DNA from: Hyphomicrobiales bacterium
GTDB taxonomy: Bacteria > Pseudomonadota > Alphaproteobacteria > Rhizobiales > Rhizobiaceae
Assembly (NCBI GenBank): GCA_900468285.1
Contig: UBTF01000003.1
Coordinates: forward strand, 682,001 to 746,000
Reading direction: 5' to 3'
Length of the DNA stretch: 64,000 nucleotides
The notes under the pieces were generated by a model. The model did not search any database, was not told the DNA's origin, and saw only the letters and a program-made list of their open reading frames with translations. The translations under genes were made by a program, and so were the position numbers. Positions 35,393-44,879 of the stretch are shown one piece after another (the stretch's first letter is position 1; every line of letters begins with the position of its first letter).

Positions 35393-35505
35393 GAAGATTG
35401 AATAACCCCGCCGACGCTTCTGCCGTATTAATCGAGGCCGCACCGAAGGCCTGATCGAAGCCCCGAAAAAAGCCGCTGAAAGCCTTGTCCATGTTACCGG
35501 TCAGC
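35379..35505 (-). pseudogene. Remnant of an RND efflux-pump permease gene
   Basis: About 110 bp (35395-35505) align at roughly 80% identity with 55656-55766, inside the intact RND permease gene. The minus-strand frame reads MDKAFSGFFRGFDQAFGAAS against MDKVLGGFFRGFNRAFGAAS, then is shifted and runs to a stop at 35379 beside the terminator repeat. Relative to the intact gene, about 1.56 kb between this segment and the gene's 3' end is missing. It is a decayed, internally deleted copy of the 3' part of that gene or of a close paralogue. Confidence 0.75.
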
Positions 35506-35515
35506 TAGACCGAAG

Positions 35516-35664
35516 CGTTGCGCTGGATGCCTGCGTCGGCCGCGCTCGTCCTTGGAGACGTCGTCAATTTGTATTTCGAATCTCACCGCAGATACGTACA
35601 TACGTTCATCGACTACTGCGGATTGGGGCCAAAGATATCAGAGCTTGAACGCATTTATTTTTAG
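35516..35664 (+). pseudogene. C-terminal remnant of a DUF4112 gene
   Basis: The nucleotides closely follow 8553-8665, from GCGCTGGATGCCTG onward. The plus-strand frame gives LGDVVNLYFESHRRYVHTF against LGDVFDLYFKSHRRNVQII and ends at TAG 35662-35664. The first ~90 codons of the family are absent, and a 2-nt length difference upstream breaks the frame. It is a truncated, frameshifted relative of the intact DUF4112 gene in this window. Confidence 0.75.
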
Positions 35665-35672
35665 ATGCTGAG

Positions 35673-37556
35673 TCAAGATTTTGATGAACGTGAAGTCAGC
35701 AAATTCCTGATCTCGAGTGCTATCTCACCCACTTCTCTCGAAGTCGTATCAACCCTTATTTCTGGTTTAAGTGGGGCTTCATATGGCGAACTTATGCCGG
35801 TAAAATTGTGCAACTCACCCGATGCAGCCTTTTTGTATAATCCTTTGGGGTCCCGCTCTGCGCAGATGGTGATCGGGGTATCAACAAAGACTTCAATGAA
35901 CTCGTTTGCTCCCATCAATTCACGTGCGAAACGCCGTTCTGCGGCAAACGGAGAAATCGATGCAACAAGCACGATCAAGCCTGCATCAGCCATCAACTTC
36001 GCGGTTTCTGCGATACGTCGGATATTTTCCACCCGATCGGCTGCAGTGAATCCAAGGTCACGGTTCAGTCCATGTCTAAGATTGTCTCCGTCCAAGAGAT
36101 AAGTATGTTTTCCCTCGCTGTGGAGAAGATTTTCCAGTGCATTGGCAATCGTTGACTTCCCAGAGCCCGACAAGCCGGTGAACCATATGACTGTGGGGGT
36201 CTGGGCCTTCAAGTCGGAACGTTGCGCCTTGGTCACGCTAGTGTTCTGCCACTGGACATTAAAGGCGCGTTGCAGCGGGTAATCTATTAGGCCAGCCCCA
36301 ACCGTGGCATTTGTCACGCGATCTATGAGTATGAAATTTCCCGTGACGCGATTTTCTCGGTAAGCATCAAATGCAATTGGTCGCTGCATTGAGAGATTAC
36401 AGACGCCAATTCCATTTTGTGGAAGGGACTTAGCAACTTCGTGAGCGAATGTTTCCAAATCCAGTTCATATCGCAGACTAGTGACGGTCGCATTAACCGA
36501 GTCATTCTCGGTTTGGAGAACATATCCCCGGCCGGGGATCATAGCATCGCTGTCGAACCAAATCAGGTGTGCCTGTAGTTGATCTGCGACATGAGGCGCT
36601 TGTTGTCCTGGTGAGTAAAGAAGAGAGCCTCTTGATACATCTATTTCGTCTTCAAGAACCAGTGTGATTGAGCTTCCAGCGTGAGCTTCGAGAACAGAGG
36701 TTCCCTGGTTGATGATTTGCTTAACGCTCGAACTGACGCCGGATGTGGCGACTACGACCTGATCGCCTATTGCAATCTTTCCGGACGCTATCTGCCCGGC
36801 GAATCCCCGGAATGCGGAGTTGGGGCGGAGCACGAGTTGCACCGGCAGGCGAAAAGGACTGCAAGCCAAGTTAGCCTCTGTTTCAGCAGTCTCCAGTTCC
36901 TCCAATAATGTTTTGCCCTTATACCAGGGTGTATTCCCTGAAGGCGCTGTGACGTTGTCGCCTTCTTTTGCCGAAACGGGAATTGCCACCGCAGTTTTAA
37001 CACCCAATTCCTGTGAAAATTCGAGACAAGCCGTGGAAACAGTATGAAATCTCGACTGATCGAAATTGACGAGGTCCATCTTGTTGATCGCAAATATAAT
37101 GTTTCGAATGCCTAGCAGCGCGGAAATATAAGTGTGTCGTCGTGTCTGAGGTGTAATGCCGCTTTTGGCATCCACCAGCACTATTGAAAGATCAGAGGTT
37201 GAGGCGCCCGATGCCATATTTCTCGTATATTCGGTGTGGCCGGGACAGTCCGCAACAATAAATTTACGGCGCGACGTTGCGAAGTAACGATAGGCTACGT
37301 CAATCGTGATGCCTTGTTCCCTCTCAGCATGGAGACCGTCAAGCAGAAGTGCATAATCAAGGTCCGCTCCATTCGTACCAAACCTTTGGCTATCAATAGC
37401 AAGCGCTGCGAGTTCGTCGTCATAAAGGGAATTTGTCTCATGCAGCAGCCGGCCGATAAGAGTCGATTTACCATCATCCACGGAGCCACATGCCAGGAAC
37501 CGCAGCAATGAAACGTCTACGGGGGTTTCGTCCACCTTGGGGTCATCGACCGTCAT
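35673..37556 (-). CDS. cysNC: Bifunctional ATP sulfurylase large subunit / APS kinase (CysNC/NodQ type)
   Basis: About 627 residues. The N-terminal GTPase ([28 protein letters not shown]) couples GTP hydrolysis to APS formation with CysD. The C-terminal ~170 residues are APS kinase: [17 protein letters not shown], then [15 protein letters not shown] and DPKGLYKKA. The product is PAPS, the donor for sulfotransferases. A GTG at 37583 overlaps the cysD stop, but the ATG at 37556 has a GAAGG ribosome site and is preferred. NodQ-type fusions in rhizobia supply PAPS for sulfated Nod factors or polysaccharides. The sulfotransferase in this island makes the same link here. Confidence 0.93.
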   Translation of the reverse strand: MTVDDPKVDETPVDVSLLRFLACGSVDDGKSTLIGRLLHETNSLYDDELAALAIDSQRFGTNGADLDYALLLDGLHAEREQGITIDVAYRYFATSRRKFIVADCPGHTEYTRNMASGASTSDLSIVLVDAKSGITPQTRRHTYISALLGIRNIIFAINKMDLVNFDQSRFHTVSTACLEFSQELGVKTAVAIPVSAKEGDNVTAPSGNTPWYKGKTLLEELETAETEANLACSPFRLPVQLVLRPNSAFRGFAGQIASGKIAIGDQVVVATSGVSSSVKQIINQGTSVLEAHAGSSITLVLEDEIDVSRGSLLYSPGQQAPHVADQLQAHLIWFDSDAMIPGRGYVLQTENDSVNATVTSLRYELDLETFAHEVAKSLPQNGIGVCNLSMQRPIAFDAYRENRVTGNFILIDRVTNATVGAGLIDYPLQRAFNVQWQNTSVTKAQRSDLKAQTPTVIWFTGLSGSGKSTIANALENLLHSEGKHTYLLDGDNLRHGLNRDLGFTAADRVENIRRIAETAKLMADAGLIVLVASISPFAAERRFARELMGANEFIEVFVDTPITICAERDPKGLYKKAASGELHNFTGISSPYEAPLKPEIRVDTTSREVGEIALEIRNLLTSRSSKS

Positions 37557-37582
37557 AAGCGTGCCTTCGCAATCACAGATCA

Positions 37583-38488
37583 CTAGAAGTAGCCCTCGCG
37601 CTTCTTTCGCTCCATGGAGTTGGCTTCATCTCTGTCAATAAGGCGTCCTTGGCGCTCGGATAGACGCGTCGCGTCCATTTCCCTAAGCAAGGCGTCTAGA
37701 TCTGTAGCTTCAGATTCTATCGCTGCCGTTAGCGGGTAGCATCCCAGCGATCGAAAGCGCACCGTCTTGACCAAAGCTTGGGAGCGCATAGCTTCCGGCA
37801 TACGATCGTCATCGACGAGAATGAGGCCTCCGTCATTCTGCACGACAGGTCGAGGCGCTGCAAGATAGAGCGGAACAATTGGAATATTTTCGCGCTTGAT
37901 GTAATGCCAGACGTCCGTCTCCGTCCAATTTGATATTGGAAAGACGCGTGTCGATTCGCCCGGGTTGACCCGTGTATTGTAGGTCTTCCACATTTCTGGC
38001 CTCTGGTTTTTCGGGTCCCAAAGGTGGTCTTTAGTTCGGAATGAAAAAATCCGCTCCTTCGCGCGTGACTTCTCTTCATCACGACGGGCACCTCCGAACG
38101 CCGCATCAAAACCATGTAATTCTAATGCCTGTCGCAACCCAGCTGTCTTCCAGACGTAGGTGTGATGGGCTGCGCCATGAATGAACGGGTCGACCTTCTC
38201 AAGCAGACCGTCTGGATTCTGGTGAACAATAAGTTCAAAACCCAGCGTTGCCGCCATCTGATCACGAAAGCTGATCATCTCACGGAACTTCCATGTCGTA
38301 TCGACGTGGAGGAAGGGGAAGGGGGGCTTGGCGGGAAAAAAGGCTTTGAACGCGAGATGCGCTAAAACGGACGAGTCTTTGCCCACGGAGTACAGCATCA
38401 CTGGCTTTTTGCAGGTTGCGGCAACTTCCCGAAAAACATGAATTGCTTCTGCTTCAAGCTGGTCCAGATGTGACGTGGAGTCCACCAA
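37583..38488 (-). CDS. cysD: Sulfate adenylyltransferase subunit 2
   Basis: This 301-residue CysD/NodP has the PP-loop ATP pyrophosphatase motif [18 protein letters not shown] (residues ~34-51), then [16 protein letters not shown] and [18 protein letters not shown], all family hallmarks. It ends KKREGYF as usual. With the CysNC product it forms ATP sulfurylase, activating sulfate to APS. It is first in a leftward pair with cysNC. In an island lacking the reductive sulfate genes, it serves PAPS supply for sulfation rather than cysteine synthesis (inferred). Confidence 0.94.
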   Translation of the reverse strand: MVDSTSHLDQLEAEAIHVFREVAATCKKPVMLYSVGKDSSVLAHLAFKAFFPAKPPFPFLHVDTTWKFREMISFRDQMAATLGFELIVHQNPDGLLEKVDPFIHGAAHHTYVWKTAGLRQALELHGFDAAFGGARRDEEKSRAKERIFSFRTKDHLWDPKNQRPEMWKTYNTRVNPGESTRVFPISNWTETDVWHYIKRENIPIVPLYLAAPRPVVQNDGGLILVDDDRMPEAMRSQALVKTVRFRSLGCYPLTAAIESEATDLDALLREMDATRLSERQGRLIDRDEANSMERKKREGYF

Positions 38489-38790
38489 ACTTCCTTCATT
38501 AATTCTTCAACTCGCCCGCGAGGGCGATATGCATAGCAAAGGTTTGCGCGTTTGGGCATCCCCACGCAACAAAATTCTAAAGCGATTATCGCTAAAATAA
38601 TAAGGCCGTATACACAAGGTGGCGTCGATGCGTAAACCGCAAGGACGGTAATAAGTTCGTGTTTACGCTTCGTGAAAGCCTCTGTTAATAGAAAAGAAGG
38701 TTGAACGACTGCGCATATGGAACTGGACAGATTGCAAGTTTGCCGGTCTACCTCAATAATGGCCAGAACTATGGCTAGGCGGAATATTAC
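38489..38790. other. 302-bp divergent intergenic region, cysD / glycosyltransferase
   Basis: No convincing gene is seen. The longest open frame (minus strand, over 38398-38799) overlaps the cysD start and resembles nothing I know. The region is AT-rich and should hold the promoters of the leftward cysD-cysNC pair and the rightward glycosyltransferase. I cannot place boxes confidently. Confidence 0.5.
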
Positions 38791-39813
38791 ATGCAGCAAT
38801 TGAATTCAAATGCGGAGCCGCCCAGCGTTTCTGCAATTGTCCTATGTTATAACCATGAAGCATACATAGGGGACTGTGTACTCAGCCTCTTGGAGAAACA
38901 GACAGGTGAAACGCAAATCGTCGTTCTGGATGACCACTCGAGCGATGCTTCTGCCAAAATCGTCGCTGAGATCGAACAACGGGTGGATAATGTCCGGCTC
39001 ATCGTCAATGAGACCAATACCGGCGATGTTGCGGGCAACACACAGAAGCTGATCGACGCAACGGCCAGCAAGTACATTCTGTTCATGGCCGGTGACGATA
39101 TGCTGGCTCCAAGCTACGATCTTCATGCCGCAGTCGAAATCATGGAGGCAGACAGAAACGTTGGCGCAGTTATTCCGCGGCTAGCCTTTATGAGCACTGA
39201 CGAGGCGGGGCTCCAGCCAACAATATATGATGCATCCCTACTTGCTTCGCTGAGAAGTTCAGACCCTCATCAGGTTATGCGCCAGCACCTTTTCAGGCGA
39301 GTATCCAGATTGTTTTTGCAAGGCGTTGTTCTGCGCCGAGCGTTGGTTGAGGACATGGGTGGATTTGTATCGGGCGTCACTTCGGACGACTATGCATTTT
39401 TCATGCGGCTGTTCGCGCATCTTTGCCAGACCGGTCGAACGTTCCACTTCAGCGAGGCAAGTGAGTGGCTATACCGAATTCATTCAAGCAACATTCACCG
39501 AAATCCGGTGCGCCAATTCACATCCATTCTTGAGGTGGTATCCCGCTATGTGCCTCAGTCTTCCTGGGCACAATTCAAATGGGATGGCGTGACCTTCACC
39601 GAGTATCGCGATTTGGATGCCGCAGTTCAGCTCGCCAGGGTAACGTTAGGGAACGCGGACTCACGGAGACTCGTGCGTAAGATAAGTAGGTTGGCCGTGT
39701 CCGCAGCAGCGCGCCGCCGCGATCCATCGCTCCTCAGACATGTCTTGCGAGATCCGCGCATTCCCACCATGATCCGCGCTAAAGCCGCCTTCAAACTGAT
39801 GCGGCTGAGCTAG
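38791..39813 (+). CDS. Glycosyltransferase family 2
   Basis: This 340-residue GT-A enzyme has VSAIVLCYNHEAYIGDCVLSLLEKQ (residues ~13-37), VVLDDHSSDASA and the metal-binding region ILFMAGDDMLAPSYD. The C-terminal ~150 residues are less conserved (RLFLQGVVLRRALVEDMGGF, HSSNIHRNPVRQF). It is the only rightward gene in the left half of the island. GT2 enzymes add sugars from nucleotide donors to lipid-linked or growing glycans. Donor and acceptor are unknown; dTDP-rhamnose and dTDP-aminosugar made in the island are candidates. Confidence 0.88.
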   Translation: MQQLNSNAEPPSVSAIVLCYNHEAYIGDCVLSLLEKQTGETQIVVLDDHSSDASAKIVAEIEQRVDNVRLIVNETNTGDVAGNTQKLIDATASKYILFMAGDDMLAPSYDLHAAVEIMEADRNVGAVIPRLAFMSTDEAGLQPTIYDASLLASLRSSDPHQVMRQHLFRRVSRLFLQGVVLRRALVEDMGGFVSGVTSDDYAFFMRLFAHLCQTGRTFHFSEASEWLYRIHSSNIHRNPVRQFTSILEVVSRYVPQSSWAQFKWDGVTFTEYRDLDAAVQLARVTLGNADSRRLVRKISRLAVSAAARRRDPSLLRHVLRDPRIPTMIRAKAAFKLMRLS

Positions 39814-39829
39814 CGCGAATGTAAAGCAA

Positions 39830-40879
39830 TCAGTTGCGCACCACAGTCAATTCGCCGGACGTGATTGCCGTGTTGATCGCCTCTAGAACCTGCATGTTCT
39901 TATAACCGTCTAGCGCGGATACTTTTGGTAGCGCGCCATTGCGGATCACATCCAGAAAATGGTTTAGTTGCCGTACAAGTGGGTCCGCACGCTCCACGGT
40001 CAATCTGTCGAGTTCAAAGGGTTTCCACCAGGATCGGCCTGCTGCGTCGGGATAAGTCCGGAAGTTCATGCTCGGAAAGTCTACAGAGCCCATAGTTCCT
40101 GCCATGTGATAGCATGTATCATCAGGGAAAAATGGATATGCGGGATTTTCGCCGGCGGTCATTTCCCAGCTCTTGCTGCTGGCCGCAGTGTCCGACAAGA
40201 TGAAAGTCCCTAGTGCACCGCTCGCAAACTGAAGGTTGATTGCCACGGTATCCTCTACCTCGAAGCCACGAAGGCTGCGGCTGGAGACTGCCTGGACGGC
40301 GCTTATTTCCCCTGCGAATGTCCGCATCAGGCCGATTTCGTGGATAAGATTTATGAGGATGGGTCCGCCACCTTTTACCTTACGCCACGCGCCGTCCTCA
40401 AAGTAATGGTCCGGTTTCAAGAACAGAGCAGAACCATTGATCGCCACCATCCGCCCGAAGCGCTCTGATTGGAGGAAGCCGAGCACCACATCAACGAGTG
40501 GGCTGTAGGTGCGATGATGTCCTATCAGCAGATGGGTACCCTTCTTCTCCACGAGCTCAACAAGTTTCGCTGCGTCAGAGAGACAATCCGTAATCGGCTT
40601 TTCCACAAGCGCCGGTATCCCCATTTCAAGGCAGAGTTCTGCCTGGGCGCAATGAAAGCGGTTGGGAGAACTAATGATCACACCGTCTGGACGTGTGGCC
40701 AGCAATGCATCCTTGAAATCATGATAGAGCGGGGTGGAGACTGAGCGTGCATAATCGACGTTATCCTCGCTATCAGGGGCGACAATTGCAACGAGTTCGC
40801 AATCATCCCGGTCGTTCACGAGACGTACATGTTGCTTGCCGATAAGGCCGGGCCCGGAAAGGAGAATTCTTGTTGTCAT
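39830..40879 (-). CDS. Gfo/Idh/MocA-family oxidoreductase
   Basis: 349 residues from the ATG at 40879, which avoids overlap with the upstream gene. The N-terminal Rossmann domain is RILLSGPGLIGKQHVRLV, with VEKPITDCLSDAAKLVELVE containing the catalytic-lysine EKP motif (residues ~95-98). The C-terminal half has GGGPILINLIHEIGLMRTFAG, with the conserved His that pairs with it. The family reduces or oxidises sugars and nucleotide sugars using NAD(P). In this setting it probably modifies a nucleotide sugar or glycan residue; the substrate is unknown. Confidence 0.87.
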   Translation of the reverse strand: MTTRILLSGPGLIGKQHVRLVNDRDDCELVAIVAPDSEDNVDYARSVSTPLYHDFKDALLATRPDGVIISSPNRFHCAQAELCLEMGIPALVEKPITDCLSDAAKLVELVEKKGTHLLIGHHRTYSPLVDVVLGFLQSERFGRMVAINGSALFLKPDHYFEDGAWRKVKGGGPILINLIHEIGLMRTFAGEISAVQAVSSRSLRGFEVEDTVAINLQFASGALGTFILSDTAASSKSWEMTAGENPAYPFFPDDTCYHMAGTMGSVDFPSMNFRTYPDAAGRSWWKPFELDRLTVERADPLVRQLNHFLDVIRNGALPKVSALDGYKNMQVLEAINTAITSGELTVVRN

Positions 40880-40895
40880 CGAAACGCTAAACCCC

Positions 40896-41903
40896 TTAAG
40901 TTGTTTGGTTGCCAGCATCTAAATTTGCATCAGGGTACGAGAGGGGTTCCATGAGTAGCTCTTTGAGCTTCTCATATTCTCCGGGATGTATAGGACAGTA
41001 CGGCTCTCTGATTTTTCCGAAGCACCGCGGGAACGATTCCCTGAAATCAAACTGCTCTATCGCGCCTAACCGTAGGGTTTGATTGAGAAAAAATGCGTGG
41101 TCTAGACACATCCTTTCAATCGCTTCATCTGAAATCGTCTCTACAACCGAACGATCATCACCGCTTGATATCATCTTGGCGATCTTGCTTACGCGGGCAC
41201 TGTTTAATTTGTCTGCGATAGGCCACTCGTGCATCAGTTGAAGTTGCCTGATATCTGCTTCTTTACGAGTGATCGAAATATTTGTTCGGCTGGTAGTTAT
41301 TGTGTCCTTGTCCAAGGTCACATCAAGTAGACCTAGGAAGTCGGACACGACGTCATTATCTTTGCTGAAGCCTGGGTAAGGTCGCACACAGAATTCAAAC
41401 TCTGGCCGTGCGTAAACAACATCAAGCAGGTTTAGGATGTTTCTGATATATGTGTTTTGGCCTACAAAATTTTCAAAGTTTGGAGCATTAATCCGGTTCT
41501 CAAACCGGTTGAACTCGGCCCAAATTGAGGTCAAATAACTTGCCGCATCGCGAAGATAGCAGATAACGCCGACGCCTACGGTTTCATTTCTTAGTTTTTT
41601 TAGGGACCTGCAATTTCGATCAAGAAACAATACCTCATCCGACAACAAGACATGTGTGCTTTCAGAAAACCAACTATCGAACAGGGTTCGCAGTCGAAGA
41701 TCGTCGAAATACGCCGGCATAAGAATGGCGCCATTAGCTTGGCGTCCATTGGCATCTTGATTGTGGTCGAGAGGATAGTTTATTCCATACGATTGCTTTA
41801 AGGTGGCCGCGTTGTGATTGAGGACTTCCTGAATCGAAGTTGTCCCGGTCTTCGGACTGCCGACATGAACCAAGAGGTATCTATCTTTATTTCCGCTTAA
41901 CAA
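40896..41903 (-). CDS. Sulfotransferase-like protein
   Basis: 335 residues. The 5'-phosphosulfate-binding loop of PAPS sulfotransferases is clear near the N terminus (GSPKTGTTSIQ, residues 15-25). The 3'-phosphate site fits YLRDAASYLTSIW, with R118 and S126 in the R-x7-S spacing. The rest is divergent. It lies in the same island as cysD-cysNC, which make its donor PAPS, and within a leftward run of glycan genes, so it probably sulfates a residue of the polysaccharide or its precursor. The motifs make the family likely; the acceptor is unknown. Base composition is low in GC relative to the flanking chromosome. Confidence 0.8.
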   Translation of the reverse strand: MLSGNKDRYLLVHVGSPKTGTTSIQEVLNHNAATLKQSYGINYPLDHNQDANGRQANGAILMPAYFDDLRLRTLFDSWFSESTHVLLSDEVLFLDRNCRSLKKLRNETVGVGVICYLRDAASYLTSIWAEFNRFENRINAPNFENFVGQNTYIRNILNLLDVVYARPEFEFCVRPYPGFSKDNDVVSDFLGLLDVTLDKDTITTSRTNISITRKEADIRQLQLMHEWPIADKLNSARVSKIAKMISSGDDRSVVETISDEAIERMCLDHAFFLNQTLRLGAIEQFDFRESFPRCFGKIREPYCPIHPGEYEKLKELLMEPLSYPDANLDAGNQTT

Positions 41904-41953
41904 TGTCCACCTTCACTCTCGATCTCAACCAACATTTTTTCGAAGAAGAAGAA

Positions 41954-43363
41954 TTAGTTCTCACGAGAAACAGGTGCCAGAAGCAGGTTGAGCGCATCCC
42001 TTACAACCGATGTTTCAATTTTGTAATTAGAAGTCAGTTTTGTCCGACCAAGCTTTGGAATTTGGTGCCCTAGTACGAAGACAGACTTGTGTTTCAAGGC
42101 TGCCATAAAGTGTCTAAAGTACGAGTAGTCCCCGTTTTCGTAGTAAGGTGACAAAATCGCCACTTTTGTTCCAGCGGGAGCGAAAGCCAGATTTGCCAGA
42201 CTTGCTCCCATAAGTGAAACGACGCACTCGACGTCGCTCATGAGAGCGACCTGTTCGTCGAAGGTTAGTGTATCCACTACGATCCTGCAGAACCCAAAGT
42301 CTTCGAGGACGGGTATAATTGCTGACAGGTTCTCACAGTGTCTGCCATTATGGCTGCTAGGTGAGCGCAGGAAAAGAATTCTTCGTGGGTTGAACCGCTG
42401 CTCCATACTGCGGGAAAGCTGTTCTAGCTTCGCAGTTTCTATCGCTTTTAGCCGTATCACCTTACGGCGGCGAACTGATGGAAGTGGCTCCCTATGTTGC
42501 CAACGGATTTTCATTTCCTGCATTCTTATGACACGGCGGACCCGCGACGCATCATCAAAAGTGTTTGCGCTTTTCATGTAAACTTCTCGCACGCGATCAA
42601 GAAGCGCGGGCGAAAAAAAAGAGCGGTTCGAAGGGAGCGCAAAGTTTCCCGTTTTAAAGCGAACACGGCTGTCGGCTGGCGTATAAGCCGCCGGCGTTAC
42701 GTAAAAAAGCTCTTGAATTTTGACGTGTTGCCACGGACGAATGAAGTAAATATTCTTCCACTGAAGACCTAGAGACGCCATCGACGACAGCTGGTTCTCA
42801 TGCAAATCTGCATCAATAAGCAGATCGCACTCGATTGTATTTATCCTTTCTCTGACAAGCAGAAGCTTAGGAAGGACCTCCGAAATCCAGTGAGCATAAT
42901 TTGTAGAACTTTGGCCAAGGAGGGACACAGCTTTCTTAGCATGCACCGTTCGTGAACTAGTCAGTATCCTGATCTTGCCTTGCTCTTCGAAGTAAACACC
43001 TCGGGCTTCTAACTCCGCGATGAAGACATCATCTTCCGGATTAGCGTCATCGGGATAGAATGCAGTGCCGTTTTTCACTATAAAATCTGTCCAGCCAATC
43101 ACCTCTACGTCCGTTAAGTGAACTGCTGAAATCTTAGGAGAGAAAAATTCGGAACTCACGATAACTTTCTCTTGCAAACCTTCATTTGCAAGGAAACTGG
43201 AATCGGCGATCACATGCTTGGATCTTGGATATACTATTTCAGGTTCTGCCGACGATAGAAGTTCTTGAATCGGCTTGAGCACATATGTTTTCGCACCAAG
43301 AGCCCAACGGACCCGACGTTCGACGCTCCTAAAAAGTCCGATTTTTTGTAAAAATCTCGGCAT
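41954..43363 (-). CDS. Glycosyltransferase family 61 (DUF563) protein
   Basis: 469 residues from an ATG that shares a base with the previous stop (TGATG); the frame is open to 43627 but that would lie inside the aminotransferase gene. The C-terminal half has the GT61 marks: SLLGQSSTNYAHWISEVLPKLLLVRE, FLRSPSSHNGRHCEN and MSDVECVVSLMGASLANLAFAPAGTKVAIL. GT61 enzymes are best known as xylosyl- or GlcNAc-transferases in eukaryotes; bacterial members occur in capsule and LPS loci. It probably adds one sugar of the island's glycan. Confidence 0.78.
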   Translation of the reverse strand: MPRFLQKIGLFRSVERRVRWALGAKTYVLKPIQELLSSAEPEIVYPRSKHVIADSSFLANEGLQEKVIVSSEFFSPKISAVHLTDVEVIGWTDFIVKNGTAFYPDDANPEDDVFIAELEARGVYFEEQGKIRILTSSRTVHAKKAVSLLGQSSTNYAHWISEVLPKLLLVRERINTIECDLLIDADLHENQLSSMASLGLQWKNIYFIRPWQHVKIQELFYVTPAAYTPADSRVRFKTGNFALPSNRSFFSPALLDRVREVYMKSANTFDDASRVRRVIRMQEMKIRWQHREPLPSVRRRKVIRLKAIETAKLEQLSRSMEQRFNPRRILFLRSPSSHNGRHCENLSAIIPVLEDFGFCRIVVDTLTFDEQVALMSDVECVVSLMGASLANLAFAPAGTKVAILSPYYENGDYSYFRHFMAALKHKSVFVLGHQIPKLGRTKLTSNYKIETSVVRDALNLLLAPVSREN

Positions 43364-44466
43364 CAAACGCGCCTTGCGACGGCCCGAACGGCCTCGCAAA
43401 TTCTCAGGGTGTTCTCTCGCGATTGATGCGGGCCTATTGGCAAGCTTAGGACTTCCGATGCCAGCCGCTCTGCAATTGGGAGGGATCCGTACTCGTTGAC
43501 ATTTTCGGCATATGCCGGTTGCTGAGATGGTGCGAGGGGATAGTGAATTTGCGTGGAAATGCCCTCTTTCGCCAGTCTTTCCTGCAAGGACTTGCGGTCT
43601 GGAGACCGTATAACGAAGAGGTGCCATACCGGATCAGCCCACTCGGGAACACCGGGCAGGATGATGTCCAGACCCACTAGCTCTTTCAGATACTCGTCAG
43701 CGATGGCTTTGCGTCGGGAATTCCATTCATCGAGATGGGCCAGCTTCACCTTCAAAACCGCCGCCTGAATTGGATCTAGTCGGCTGTTTACGCCTTTGAC
43801 CTCATTGATATATTTCTCCCGCGAGCCGTAGTTCCGTAGCAACCGAATCTGGCTTGCAAGAGAGGGATTGTCAGTCGTCACTGCGCCGCCATCTCCGAAA
43901 CATCCGAAATTTTTGGCCGGGTAGAAGCTCCAGCACACAGCATCACCGTGTGAACCGATGCGTTTGCCTTTATAGCGAGCGCCATGTGCCTGTGCCGCGT
44001 CCTCGATCAGCGCGAGGCCGTGCTCGACCGTTATAGCCTTGACGGCATCCAGATCTACTGGCTGTCCATACAGATGCACCACGATGACTGCTTTCGTCCG
44101 CGATGTAATGGCGGATACTATCTTACCAGCATCGATATTGTGGGTGAAAGCGTCAGGCTCAACAGGCACAGCTTTTGCGCCGACGGCAGATGCAGCCAGC
44201 CAGGTGGCGATAAATGTGTTGGAGGGTACGATCACCTCATCCCCAGGACCAACATTCAGAGCTTTCAATGAAAGAATAAGGGCATCGAGACCGTTGGCGA
44301 CGCTGATTGTTTCGCGCGCACCGCAATATTTTGCATATTCTGCCTCGAAGCTGTCGACTTCCTCACCGAATATATACCATCCACTGCTGAGAACGCGCTT
44401 CACCGCAGCATCTATGTCATTTTCTAGCTCCCGATAGCCAGCTCCGAGATCAAGAAACGGTATCAT
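43363..44466 (-). CDS. Sugar 3-aminotransferase, DegT/DnrJ/EryC1 family (FdtB/QdtB-like)
   Basis: This 367-residue PLP enzyme has [41 protein letters not shown] (from residue 154), with D156 for the pyridinium nitrogen and K185 as the Schiff-base lysine. Its start overlaps the end of the FdtA-like ketoisomerase gene by 4 bp. That pair, together with rmlA and rmlB in the same island, reconstructs the route to a dTDP-3-amino-3,6-dideoxyhexose (Fuc3N or Qui3N): the ketoisomerase makes the 3-keto sugar and this enzyme aminates C3. Which epimer is made cannot be told. No matching N-acyltransferase was found. Confidence 0.88.
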   Translation of the reverse strand: MIPFLDLGAGYRELENDIDAAVKRVLSSGWYIFGEEVDSFEAEYAKYCGARETISVANGLDALILSLKALNVGPGDEVIVPSNTFIATWLAASAVGAKAVPVEPDAFTHNIDAGKIVSAITSRTKAVIVVHLYGQPVDLDAVKAITVEHGLALIEDAAQAHGARYKGKRIGSHGDAVCWSFYPAKNFGCFGDGGAVTTDNPSLASQIRLLRNYGSREKYINEVKGVNSRLDPIQAAVLKVKLAHLDEWNSRRKAIADEYLKELVGLDIILPGVPEWADPVWHLFVIRSPDRKSLQERLAKEGISTQIHYPLAPSQQPAYAENVNEYGSLPIAERLASEVLSLPIGPHQSRENTLRICEAVRAVARRV

Positions 44467-44879
44467 AGCGCATCTCCTTTTGCGGCCAGCAGGAATTTCT
44501 CGTAGTCACGATAATAATCCTGCTCATCATATGTCATCGACGCCAGAACGAGGCATACAGCGCCGGATGAAAAATTCTCCAGCTCGCGCCAAATCATCGG
44601 GCAAATAAGAAGGCCTTTGCTCGGATCGGAAAGCGTAAATCGTTTCCGTTCGAATCCGTCATCCAGCACAGCATCGAAACTGCCGGAAGCGGCTATCATC
44701 AATTGTCGCAATTCCTTGTGCCCGTGTCCACCACGCGATGCACCCTGCGGAATGGCGGAAAGGTAATAGACGCGTTTTATATCGAACGGGACGTGGATGT
44801 TACCTTCCGCTACAACGAGGTCACCCCGCACGTCGACGAACTTGGGCAACTGGACATAACCACAATCGGCCACAGGCAT
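44463..44879 (-). CDS. dTDP-4-keto-6-deoxyhexose 3,4-ketoisomerase (FdtA/QdtA-like)
   Basis: This 138-residue cupin has the FdtA/QdtA hallmark [13 protein letters not shown]52 and H54 correspond to the catalytic pair of the family. Also typical are the N-terminal [13 protein letters not shown] and the C-terminal PPxxWREL-type segment ([23 protein letters not shown]). It moves the keto group of dTDP-4-keto-6-deoxyglucose from C4 to C3. It is coupled to the FkbM gene upstream (TGATG) and to the aminotransferase downstream (ATGA), leaving little doubt that they work together. Confidence 0.9.
   Translation of the reverse strand: MPVADCGYVQLPKFVDVRGDLVVAEGNIHVPFDIKRVYYLSAIPQGASRGGHGHKELRQLMIAASGSFDAVLDDGFERKRFTLSDPSKGLLICPMIWRELENFSSGAVCLVLASMTYDEQDYYRDYEKFLLAAKGDAL

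Noticed and set aside
38398-38799. A 133-residue open frame on the minus strand upstream of cysD
   Set aside because: It overlaps the cysD start, has no recognisable domain or ribosome site, and occupies a region expected to hold two divergent promoters.
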